From Photobacterium sp. TY1-4 (GTDB lineage Bacteria > Pseudomonadota > Gammaproteobacteria > Enterobacterales > Vibrionaceae): DNA of 64,000 nucleotides. Shown here piece by piece: positions 18,879-26,037 of the stretch. Where the stretch lies: positions 1,302,001 to 1,366,000 of the forward strand of contig NZ_CP099735.1 in the NCBI RefSeq assembly GCF_025398175.1, written 5' to 3'. The notes below the pieces were generated by a model. It saw only the letters and a list, made by a program, of their open reading frames with translations. It was not told the origin of the DNA and ran no database searches. Position 1 is the first letter of the stretch. Each line of letters opens with the position of its first letter. Position numbers and translations under genes: made by a program.

Positions 18879-18912
18879 AAAAGGGCGAGCCAAACTGGCT
18901 GGCCCTTTTTTG
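18879..18912. terminator. Bidirectional terminator
   Basis: AAAGGGC with GCCCTTT as outer stem and AGCC with GGCT as inner stem, followed by a T-run on the plus strand and mirrored by A residues for the minus strand. It lies between the convergent GGDEF and amylase genes. Confidence 0.8.
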
Positions 18913-18926
18913 TCTTTCTGGCTGGC

Positions 18927-20387
18927 TTACAACGCCAGCATCCGCGCGGTTCGTCCCGGCACCGTCAAGGTGTGATAGCGCGAGGTGATGGTTTCACTGT
19001 GGCTGCTCAGCTTATCCTGATACGGCATATACCAGTTAAACTCAGTATTGTAGGTATCGATGGTGTAAGAACGCGCCTCGCCGCATTTATTGATTGCCAC
19101 CAGTCCGTCTTTTTCGCGCTTGAAGATCAGCAGGCACTGATCGCTATACAGCGTCTCCATCGATTTTCCCTGCATCTGATTGTGGAAACTGATCATGCTG
19201 ACCATCTCACTACGGCTCCATACATGCTTCCAGCGACCGTTATCTTTATCTTCTTCGGCAGACAGCGCATCACTGTAGATCAGCGGCGTCCCGCCATCCT
19301 TGCCCAGGATATATGCATAAGCCAGCTGCTCGTCGGTCGGGTCCAGGATCTGATAGCGAAAACCGTCATTGGTCGGAATATCATGCGTGATGGTAAAGGT
19401 GATCGCGCGCTCATCTGCCAATGCCTGACCATAGGCTTGCGGATCGTGAAGCTGAGACATGCTGCCGCCGAATGAAAAGGCAGCACGAATCGAGGCGAAC
19501 AGCGGAAAATCGTAAGCGCCATGGTTAGTATTGTTCAGATACGGCTCCAGAAACGTATGATAGTCGCTGCTGCCTTTGCCGCCGCTGGTGATCACTTCAC
19601 CAAACACATGCATACCGGCGGTGATTTCCGGGGTGAAGATCTGGCTGATTTGATAATCACTCATGTGTTTGACCGCATCGACCCGAAAGCCTTTGATCCC
19701 CATTGCTTTTAACGCTTGCAGGTACAGGCGTTGCTGACTCACCACCCAGGCGTTCGGATCCAGATCCGGCAACCCGGTATCACCATTGCCGCCGCACAAA
19801 CGCCAGTACTGCACGTGGCCGGGATTGCTCCAGTCGGTGATACAGCCTGCAGGGTGGAAATCATTGTCAGAAAACTGCCCCAGACTGAGATCACCAAATA
19901 GCTTCTGTCGGTTCACATAATCCATATCCTGGTCGTATTGCGCCAGCAACTCAGTGCCAGGATAGTTCAGATCGCTGCGTTTCCAGCTCTCGTTGGCCAT
20001 GTGATTGAGTACCACATCGGCATACACAGCCACCCCTTCATTGTTCAGAGCAGTGATCAGCGCCTGCAAATCTTCTTTATTGCCCAACGGGGAGTCAATC
20101 AGGCGGAGGTCCTGCGGCTGATAACGCGCCCACCACTGCTCTCCGGCTGATTTCAGCGGCGGAGAGATCAGCACCTTCTTATACCCTGCCGCCGCGATCG
20201 CTTTGGCCTCAGTCGTAATATCACTATATTTCCAGTTAAAGGCATGCAAAATCGTCTCGGCATGCGCGGCAGAAGCCCCCATGCCGGAAACCAGCAGCAC
20301 CCCCGCCCCCAACAGCATTGATTTGGAACGTTGATGCAACGTCGTTTGATGAAAAGTAAACGGTCTTTTGGATGTAGAAGTAACCAT
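18927..20387 (-). CDS. Secreted alpha-amylase (GH13)
   Basis: An extracellular or periplasmic starch-degrading enzyme of glycoside hydrolase family 13, 486 residues. The first ~43 residues are a long signal peptide ending AASAAHAET-like after a hydrophobic core (LLGAGVLLVSGMGA). GH13 regions are present in order: DVVLNHMA, GFRVDAVKH with the nucleophile Asp, VFGEVI with the acid/base Glu, and THDIPTND with the third acidic residue. The mature enzyme is of the compact single-domain size. A CACAAGG ribosome binding site precedes the ATG. The long AT-rich upstream region suggests regulated expression, but no MalT box could be assigned. Confidence 0.9.
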   Translation of the reverse strand: MVTSTSKRPFTFHQTTLHQRSKSMLLGAGVLLVSGMGASAAHAETILHAFNWKYSDITTEAKAIAAAGYKKVLISPPLKSAGEQWWARYQPQDLRLIDSPLGNKEDLQALITALNNEGVAVYADVVLNHMANESWKRSDLNYPGTELLAQYDQDMDYVNRQKLFGDLSLGQFSDNDFHPAGCITDWSNPGHVQYWRLCGGNGDTGLPDLDPNAWVVSQQRLYLQALKAMGIKGFRVDAVKHMSDYQISQIFTPEITAGMHVFGEVITSGGKGSSDYHTFLEPYLNNTNHGAYDFPLFASIRAAFSFGGSMSQLHDPQAYGQALADERAITFTITHDIPTNDGFRYQILDPTDEQLAYAYILGKDGGTPLIYSDALSAEEDKDNGRWKHVWSRSEMVSMISFHNQMQGKSMETLYSDQCLLIFKREKDGLVAINKCGEARSYTIDTYNTEFNWYMPYQDKLSSHSETITSRYHTLTVPGRTARMLAL

Positions 20388-20726
20388 AAGGTAAACCTTG
20401 TGCTTGAGTTATTATTGGAATCATCAATAGGTTATTTCTCCATCACGAGAATCGAGAGCGCCACAACCTCAGGATGAGAGGAACGTCTCCAACGGTAATA
20501 ATTAATTCATCATTAATGTGATCGGCGAGGGATTTGGTGGGGAGAGCAAATCGTTAAAGCCATCCTTTCGTTTCACCCAATCGCATGACGGAGAGCGTTT
20601 CAGGCAAAGCCTGATGCGATGGAAAGCTGTTATTCGTGCAGAAAGCTCATAAGTGACGAACACGAGTTGATCTGTTCAGATAAACCGTTACCAGTGAGAA
20701 CCGCTAATTTCAGCTTCTCTCGGAGG
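20388..20726. other. Amylase upstream region
   Basis: About 340 bases between the amylase start and the first attC-like site. It should hold the amylase promoter. I see an inverted pair ATCGCAT (about 20580) and ATGCGAT (about 20622) but no recognisable operator and no gene. Confidence 0.35.
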
Positions 20727-20833
20727 TGTTAACGAGACAGCAATTGCTTGCTTTGCGAAACACGTTTGGTTATACACCATTGATATAAAAGGAAAAACAC
20801 CAAACAGTCAATGCGTACGCAGTCTCGTTAAAT
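20727..20833. repeat. attC-like site A (107 nt)
   Basis: Begins with an R''-like box TGTTAAC and ends with GTTAAAT, which fits GTTRRRY. The arms TTAACGAGAC (20729) and GTCTCGTTAA (20822) are perfectly complementary, extended by GC/GC after one mismatch. A second internal pair, GTTTGGT (20764) and ACCAAAC (20799), continues the stem. The overall size and imperfect palindrome are those of an integron cassette recombination site of the Vibrio type. Confidence 0.5.
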
Positions 20834-20925
20834 CACAATGCTTACTTTACACAGATGCTTTGAAGATTTACTTTTAATTTTGGTGAGCTAATCGATTGAA
20901 AATAAAGTTTTTTTATAGCTATAGT

Positions 20926-20988
20926 GTCTGACAAAACTGGGGCGGTAGCTGAGAGAAATCGAGCATGCTGCCTAATTGGCTGTTATAC
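20926..20988. repeat. attC-like site B (63 nt, degenerate)
   Basis: Starts GTCTGACAAAAC and ends with GTTATAC; the end boxes pair at 5 of 7 positions. An inner pair GGCGGTAGC and GCATGCTGCC matches with one bulged base. Alone it would be weak, but its GTTATAC end is the exact complement of the GTATAAC that follows the next ORF, as expected for a cassette. Confidence 0.4.
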
Positions 20989-21010
20989 ATTTTTAAAAGG
21001 AGGCAGACCC

Positions 21011-21949
21011 ATGGAAGATCAGAGTCGCCATAAAAAGCAGCAACTTTCAGGCGATGATGTTGTAATCATTATCGCTTTTGCGTTGACATTACTATTAGCT
21101 GTTGGTGCATGTGTCCTTTGGTTTCTAAGTGACCCGATAGTTATTCCCCCACCTGTTATCTCGATCTTACTTGGGATAGCAGTCTCATCATTGGCCTATC
21201 GTTTTCTTGGTGGTATTGGGGATGCCTCGTTTTCAATGAAGGGTTTAAAAGTTGGGGGATCTTCAGCAGTACTGATTGGTGTCGCAGTATGGAGTAATTC
21301 TGAGTTGGGGAAATATGTGCCAGAAAAAGATGAGAGACATACACCATTAGATCTCTCTCAGCACGTTATACCAGCTGTAGATAAGTGGTATGCTGTCGAT
21401 GTTGTAAATGGTTCGCCAGTAGAACTTGAGTTTCCCTTATTTAGTCAATCACATAAACCTCCCTCGTATAGAACTATTAGTGAAAATTTTGCTTCACGAA
21501 CGTTAAGTCTATATCAAGCTTCAAGTGACATATTTCATGTTGTATTTGAGAATGGTAATAAACAAATATTAGGTGCCCTGAGTCCAGATGTGCTTAACAA
21601 AGTGGGTTATTTTCAAGGGCATTCCTTAACTTTGTCAACGTATCAAGTCGAAACTTTCTCTGCAACTCAGAAAATCGATATAAATTCCAAGCTCCCTTTC
21701 GTCATTGAAACTAAAGGCTTTGGAGATAACTTTACAAAGTATAAGTTACTTGATCGATCTGACAATCAAAAAGTTATTCACGAGGGTGCCATTTTGCTTC
21801 GTAATTCTGACTTAGTAGAAATAAACAATAAATACTATTTAGTTAGCGTAATTGAGGTAAGTCACCAGATCATAAAGCGGGCAGACGGGAAAATAATAAA
21901 CCCATACGCAAAAATATATGTGGCTGAGGTAATCGTTAAAAATGTATAA
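21011..21949 (+). CDS. Cassette-borne membrane protein of unknown function
   Basis: A 312-residue protein that I do not recognise. The ATG at 21011 follows AAAAGGAGG, an excellent ribosome binding site; the open frame extends upstream to 20924 but that part covers the attC-like site. Two hydrophobic helices lie near the N-terminus (about 20-43 and 48-68, the second pair separated by a PPPVIS turn), with another weak one at 80-95, followed by a soluble region of about 210 residues without known motifs. Base composition is clearly more AT-rich than its neighbours. Its stop codon overlaps the start of an attC-like site, as in gene cassettes. Probably a membrane-anchored accessory protein; function not predictable. 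Confidence 0.75.
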   Translation: MEDQSRHKKQQLSGDDVVIIIAFALTLLLAVGACVLWFLSDPIVIPPPVISILLGIAVSSLAYRFLGGIGDASFSMKGLKVGGSSAVLIGVAVWSNSELGKYVPEKDERHTPLDLSQHVIPAVDKWYAVDVVNGSPVELEFPLFSQSHKPPSYRTISENFASRTLSLYQASSDIFHVVFENGNKQILGALSPDVLNKVGYFQGHSLTLSTYQVETFSATQKIDINSKLPFVIETKGFGDNFTKYKLLDRSDNQKVIHEGAILLRNSDLVEINNKYYLVSVIEVSHQIIKRADGKIINPYAKIYVAEVIVKNV

Positions 21950-22524
21950 CAAACGACTATGGCGTCAATGATTAAATTCATGCTGTTTTCTCTTCCCACC
22001 TGACGTCATCGCGAAGCATCGCATTGAGGATAACAACCATCTTCCTGAAACAGGCAATGATGGCTACTTTTTCGGTTTTCCTTCCGCTAGATGTCGCTGA
22101 TAGGTGCTCTTGAATACCGGATTACATTGCATGGCCAACATCATCGCCATATATTAAAACGCGACGGTATCATTGAGATCATTTTTAGCACCCGTTATGA
22201 AAGGTGCCACATATTTTGATGCCATGATCTTAGCCGTATGACCGAGTTTTGTCAGCTCTCGGGCCCAGTAATGATAGTCGCCGCAGGCTTCCATCCCGAT
22301 AATTGATGGCGGGATATAGGCAAACGTCGAGAGAACTTTCGAGCGTGATATTGTTTTGTAGATCAATACCTTGCCTTGGTGATCTTCACAGTGGATACTG
22401 AAGCTATGTTTGGCTAAATCAATGCCATCGACAGATGGTGACATGGTGGCCTCCGGCGATTTTGTAATCAGACATACCAAATGTGGCAAAGCCTGTGAGG
22501 GGGAGTCCATGTCATTCGTTAGAA
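21944..22524. repeat. attC-like site C, split by an IS110-type remnant
   Basis: Left arm 21944-21966 starts GTATAACAAACGAC; right arm 22501-22524 ends ATTCGTTAGAA. The reverse complement of the right arm pairs with the left arm at 16 of 22 positions with one extra T in the left arm, e.g. TAACAAACGACTATGG against TAACGAATGACATGG. A single unpaired base in an otherwise matched stem is a hallmark of attC sites. Between the arms lie the remains of a transposase gene, so the site was interrupted by an insertion. Confidence 0.6.
21978..22444 (-). pseudogene. IS110-family transposase remnant
   Basis: Broken transposase. Reading minus, the first part (22444 to 22154) encodes the DEDD catalytic N-terminus: VDGIDLAKHSFSIHC, IGMEACGDYHYWAREL and KNDLNDTVAF, where the family usually has KNDANDA. 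The coding then jumps to C-terminal sequence YMAMMLAMQCNPVFKSTYQR and HLAEGKPKK, and after a frame change VAIIACFRKMVVILNAMLR to a stop at 21978. About 200 middle residues are missing and at least one frameshift is present, so it is inactive. A normal copy would be about 1 kb. It sits inside an attC-like site. Confidence 0.82.
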
Positions 22525-22539
22525 GTTTTAGGAATAAAT

Positions 22540-22992
22540 ATGGGACGCAGAAGAGAACTAGGTAGTATCGCAAGCGGTATTATTGGTTCGTTTCAGAGTA
22601 GAAACAATGATGTCGATGGTTATTGGGGTATCGGTAAGCTATACCTGTTCGTAGATCACCTTCAAAGTAAGTATGTTTCTATAGATCTTTGCTCCCAACA
22701 GATTACCCCATATTATCCGCACTTTGACCTCATGACTGAGCGCTATTCAAAAATGTTTAAAGGGTTACTTATAAAACGTTCAATCCCGCTTGAATGGGTT
22801 AGCTCAGCATACGTTTACGTTGAATTTGAAGCTGATTATGAGGAGCGTCATCATAATTGGCGGAGTGCATTGGGAAATCCGTGCAATCTAGTTTGTGTAG
22901 TCGTAGATGACAATGGCAAAAATCATGTTGCTCGTGCGTATACAAACTGTTTCCCACATGACGCGAAAAGGGAAAGTCGGAGCACTAGGTGA
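22540..22992 (+). CDS. Cassette-borne protein of unknown function
   Basis: A 150-residue soluble protein that I do not recognise. The start at 22540 (MGRRRELGSIASGIIGSF) lies 22 bases after the CGTTAGAAG that would be the cassette edge, with TTTTAGGAATAAAT as ribosome binding region. A longer frame from 22483 would run through the attC arm and is rejected. The sequence is rich in aromatic residues (YWGIGKLYLFVDHLQ, YVYVEFEADYEERHHNW) with no known motif. AT-rich composition as in the neighbouring cassette ORF. It is followed after 6 bases by TTCTAAC, the exact complement of GTTAGAA at its front. Cassettes of this kind in Vibrio mostly encode unknown proteins, some of them toxin-antitoxin or anti-phage; no such claim can be made here. 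Confidence 0.7.
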   Translation: MGRRRELGSIASGIIGSFQSRNNDVDGYWGIGKLYLFVDHLQSKYVSIDLCSQQITPYYPHFDLMTERYSKMFKGLLIKRSIPLEWVSSAYVYVEFEADYEERHHNWRSALGNPCNLVCVVVDDNGKNHVARAYTNCFPHDAKRESRSTR

Positions 22993-22998
22993 GCAAAC

Positions 22999-23056
22999 TT
23001 CTAACAAATAAGGATACGTGTCGCGCAGCCGACACTTCTATCCGGGTATTGGAAAC
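22999..23056. repeat. attC-like site D
   Basis: Starts TTCTAACAAATA right after the cassette ORF. Inside, GTGTCG pairs with CGACAC and GGATA with TATCC, separated by small bulges. The distal R' box is poorly conserved (TATTGGAAA instead of a TTTGTTAGAA-like end), so the site may be decayed. Confidence 0.45.
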
Positions 23057-23129
23057 CCTCTAGCTCATTACTGCCCAAAAATTCTTACCGAAAGAATACC
23101 GACATCCCACTGAACACCTTGCTGACTAC

Positions 23130-24005
23130 CTACCCATAACTCGCCTCAATCGCGCGTGCCATGGATTCAATCAACTTCTCCCCCGCACCGTGAATCACTG
23201 GTTTTGAGCGGTGAAGCTGAATTCCAATCCGGCCCAAATCGGGTAAGGTTTCGTCCGCAGTGACCAGTGTCTCCGGGCAACCAATCCGGGGGCGGGCAGT
23301 GATCCCGATCCCGGCATTCACGGCCGGCCAGATGCCGCTTAAGCTCTGGCTTTGATAGACCACTTGCCAGCGTATCCCGGCGGCATCCAGCGCGGCAGTG
23401 GCTTTCTGCTTGAACAGACAGTTGGGCTCTATCACAACCAGGGGCACCGGCTGATGGGCTGCCAGAAACTGTGCCAGCGGAAAATCAGGGGCCGCAATCC
23501 AGTGAATGGTGGTGTCCGCAATCCGTTCAGCATAAGGGGTTGTGACGGGGCCTTGCCAGGTCACGGATACATCGAGCGAAGCGTCCTGGACTGATGCAAT
23601 CAGGGTCGCGTATCGCTCAATCATGGTGTTGAGCTGTACTTGATCATTGATCCGGGAAAAACGGGCCAAGCACTCAGTGAGCACCCCTTGCGAGAAGTCT
23701 TCCTGCAGGCCGACCGACACCGTCCCCTGCAAATCAATCCACCGCAACGCTTCCAGCGCTTCGTCATTAAGCGCCAGCATTTTTTTGGCGTAACTGAGCA
23801 ACTGCTCGCCTTGCGCGGTGGGCACCAGTAATCGCCCTTCTTTCCTCACCAGAGTGGCATTGGTCTGTTGCTCCAGTTTTTTCAGATGCGAACTCACCGC
23901 AGAGGTCGATTTATGCTGATGCTTCGCCGCCAGTGCAAAGCTGTTGAACTCAATGCCGAGTACAAAGGTTTTCAGCGCCTGTAAGTCGAGTACCGTCTCT
24001 TTCAT
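23130..24005 (-). CDS. LysR-family regulator
   Basis: A 291-residue transcription factor. The helix-turn-helix part reads LQALKTFVLGIEFNSFALAA then STSAVSSHLKKLEQQT, with the usual GRLLVPTAQGEQLLSYA wing. The effector domain follows. I start it at the ATG at 24005, preceded by AGGGAGACGGG; the frame is open to 24038. It is divergent from the DUF4865 gene, 148 bases away, and probably regulates it. This LysR/DUF4865 pairing is inference from position; the ligand is unknown. Confidence 0.87.
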   Translation of the reverse strand: MKETVLDLQALKTFVLGIEFNSFALAAKHQHKSTSAVSSHLKKLEQQTNATLVRKEGRLLVPTAQGEQLLSYAKKMLALNDEALEALRWIDLQGTVSVGLQEDFSQGVLTECLARFSRINDQVQLNTMIERYATLIASVQDASLDVSVTWQGPVTTPYAERIADTTIHWIAAPDFPLAQFLAAHQPVPLVVIEPNCLFKQKATAALDAAGIRWQVVYQSQSLSGIWPAVNAGIGITARPRIGCPETLVTADETLPDLGRIGIQLHRSKPVIHGAGEKLIESMARAIEASYG

Positions 24006-24153
24006 CCCGTCTCCCTGGCCGAACGTCCAGACAACCATCCCAAATTATCGAACCAATGATCCCATATGTTTTGATTTTTCGGATTGTTATCCAGTGCCAT
24101 TATAAGCATCAAGGTTCAAATCGGAACCGCCAAACAGAAACAAGGAGCCCCTC

Positions 24154-24672
24154 GTGATCGCAATGCAATACAAATTCGTGCTGCCGGCCGACTACCCTAT
24201 GGCGTCCATTGAGCACCGAATCAAAGACAAAGGACACCTACTCAATGGCTTTCCCGGATTAATCTTCAAAACCTATCTCTATGCCCGCAAGGATGCGACG
24301 CACTACGCCTCACCGGTCAACTGCTACGCCCCGTTCTATGTTTGGGAAAATCATCACGCGATGGTTGCCTTTCTGCAAAGTGAAGGCTTCAAAGCCCTGT
24401 GTGAACAATTCGGCCAGCCGAAAGTCGAGACTTGGTTTGTAAACGGCGAGCTGACAGCGCCTACGGCTGAACATGAACTGGCAGTGATCCGTATCGGCCA
24501 GCAGGCTTCGGGGCAACATACCCATGTGCAGGGCATCAATTACAGCACATGGCAGCCGCTCGAGGTGATCTGGGTTCGCCCTTCTGAGGCGCAGGAATTA
24601 CTTGACGGCGATGTCTATGTGGTAGGTTATATTGCGCGGGGCAACTGCGACATGGCTCCGACCAAGCTGTAA
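24154..24672 (+). CDS. DUF4865 family protein, GTG start
   Basis: A 172-residue cytoplasmic protein of the DUF4865 family, which has no established function. The start MIAMQYKFVLPADYPM is what I recall as typical of the family, and it requires the GTG at 24154, six bases after AGGAG; the ATG at 24163 lies too far from the site. Other features are NGFPGLIFKTYLYA and a C-terminal GDVYVVGYIARG. In other bacteria such genes often sit beside a LysR regulator, as here. It may be a small-molecule monooxygenase-like or binding protein, but nothing in the sequence proves that. Confidence 0.78.
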   Translation: MIAMQYKFVLPADYPMASIEHRIKDKGHLLNGFPGLIFKTYLYARKDATHYASPVNCYAPFYVWENHHAMVAFLQSEGFKALCEQFGQPKVETWFVNGELTAPTAEHELAVIRIGQQASGQHTHVQGINYSTWQPLEVIWVRPSEAQELLDGDVYVVGYIARGNCDMAPTKL

Positions 24673-24702
24673 CCGTCCCCCCGGATATACCTTTATGCAT
24701 CA

Positions 24703-24733
24703 AAAAATCCGAGTGGCGGCCACTCGGATTTTT
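24703..24733. terminator. Bidirectional terminator
   Basis: A 15-bp perfect stem, AAAAATCCGAGTGGC against GCCACTCGGATTTTT, with A-run and T-run flanks, between the convergent DUF4865 and oxidoreductase genes. Confidence 0.9.
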
Positions 24734-24780
24734 CAACTCAAAGACTGTTCAACCGGCATCACGGAGGCATTTCGGCTCGC

Positions 24781-25659
24781 TTATGATGCAGGCTTTGCCG
24801 CTTTGATCAGCACAGAGGTATCCATCCGTCCCAGCCCCTGCTGCTGGAGTTGGGCATATTTCTGATCGACCTCGCGGGTCATTGGCAACGCCAGTGCATG
24901 ACGCCCGGCTTCATTCAGGCAGATGGCGAGATCTTTGCGCATCCAGTCAATCGCAAACCCAAAATCAAACTGATCTGCCGCCATGGTCACGGCACGATTC
25001 TCCATCTGCCAGGAGCCTGCCGCACCGTGCTTGAGCACATTGACCACCTGCTCGATATCCAGGTTCGCAGCTTTGGCAAGCAACACTGCCTCGCTCAGTC
25101 CCTGCAGAACCCCGGCAATACAGATCTGGTTGACCATTTTGCAGCGCTGGCCCTGTCCATGCCCGCCGAGCAATACGGCCTGTTTGGCATAGGCATCCAT
25201 CACCGTGGAAACCGTCTCGAAGATCGCCGGCTCACCGCCGCACATCACGGTTAGTGCGCCGTTTTCAGCGCCCGCCTGACCGCCGGAAACCGGCGCATCA
25301 ATGAAATGGATGCCTTGCTGTTTGCAGGCCGCCGCCAGTTCCAGCGCCAACTCGGCTGAGGTCGTTGTATGATCAACCAGGACCGACCCGGGCTTCATCC
25401 CCGCCAGAACACCCTGCTCACCCAGGACGACACTTCTGACATCATCGTCATTCCCGACACAGACAAACACCACATCGCACCCGGTTGCGGCGACGTCAGG
25501 CGTTGGCGCCCAGCGACCGGCATATTGTTCGACCCATTGCCTGGCTTTGCGCTCGGTGCGGTTATACACAGTGGTTGAGTAACCTGATGTCTGCAAATGG
25601 CCGGCCATCGGATATCCCATCACTCCCAGCCCAATAAACGCGACTTTTTTTCCTTCCAT
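24781..25659 (-). CDS. NAD(P)-dependent 3-hydroxyisobutyrate dehydrogenase-like oxidoreductase
   Basis: A 292-residue beta-hydroxyacid dehydrogenase. The N-terminal Rossmann motif is VAFIGLGVMGYPMAGHLQTS; the substrate-binding signature DAPVSGGQAGAENGALTVMCGG is intact; the catalytic lysine lies in GQRCKMVNQICIAG and the substrate motif near KDLAICLNEAG. The family includes 3-hydroxyisobutyrate, tartronate semialdehyde and glyoxylate/succinic semialdehyde reductases; the substrate cannot be fixed from sequence. I chose the ATG at 25659 because AGGAAAGAGAG precedes it; the frame is open to 25731. It is divergent from a MocR regulator, with palindromic operator-like sites in between. Confidence 0.88.
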   Translation of the reverse strand: MEGKKVAFIGLGVMGYPMAGHLQTSGYSTTVYNRTERKARQWVEQYAGRWAPTPDVAATGCDVVFVCVGNDDDVRSVVLGEQGVLAGMKPGSVLVDHTTTSAELALELAAACKQQGIHFIDAPVSGGQAGAENGALTVMCGGEPAIFETVSTVMDAYAKQAVLLGGHGQGQRCKMVNQICIAGVLQGLSEAVLLAKAANLDIEQVVNVLKHGAAGSWQMENRAVTMAADQFDFGFAIDWMRKDLAICLNEAGRHALALPMTREVDQKYAQLQQQGLGRMDTSVLIKAAKPAS

Positions 25660-25731
25660 GCTCTCTTTCCTCATCTGTGCCCATGTCTCAAACATCAGCG
25701 TTTCTGTTAATGACACACGCTCAGGGTCCAA

Positions 25732-25747
25732 ATTGAACTATGTCAAT
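25732..25747. promoter_or_regulatory. Operator-like inverted repeat 1
   Basis: ATTGAACTATGTCAAT, an imperfect palindrome that differs at two positions from the perfect copy about 200 bases away. It lies 73 bases upstream of the oxidoreductase start. Confidence 0.45.
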
Positions 25748-25925
25748 ACGAGTATTTCTCATCCGAAGTCAGTTCCCTGGCATCACCAGCCTGCGCGATG
25801 AATTTAGCTGTGAATACTGGACTCTCGGGTGATGCTCCGATTTTACAACCCTAGTGACAGCCCATCATGTTGCGCAGTACATCGCCCAAAAATCCGTGTT
25901 CAGCTTGGGGCTTATCATAATGACT

Positions 25926-25947
25926 CACATTGACATATGTCAATGTG
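25926..25947. promoter_or_regulatory. Operator-like 22-bp perfect palindrome
   Basis: CACATTGACATATGTCAATG followed by TG is its own reverse complement over 22 bases. It lies about 90 bases before the MocR gene in the divergent promoter region and shares its core with the site at 25732. A regulator, most simply the neighbouring MocR protein, could bind both. Confidence 0.55.
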
Positions 25948-26037
25948 GAGATCTCATTTTATTTCAAAGGGGTTCGGGAAAAGATTAAACTAAGTCATAA
26001 TTGCATGAAGAGATAATGTCAGCGGAAGAGGCATGGT

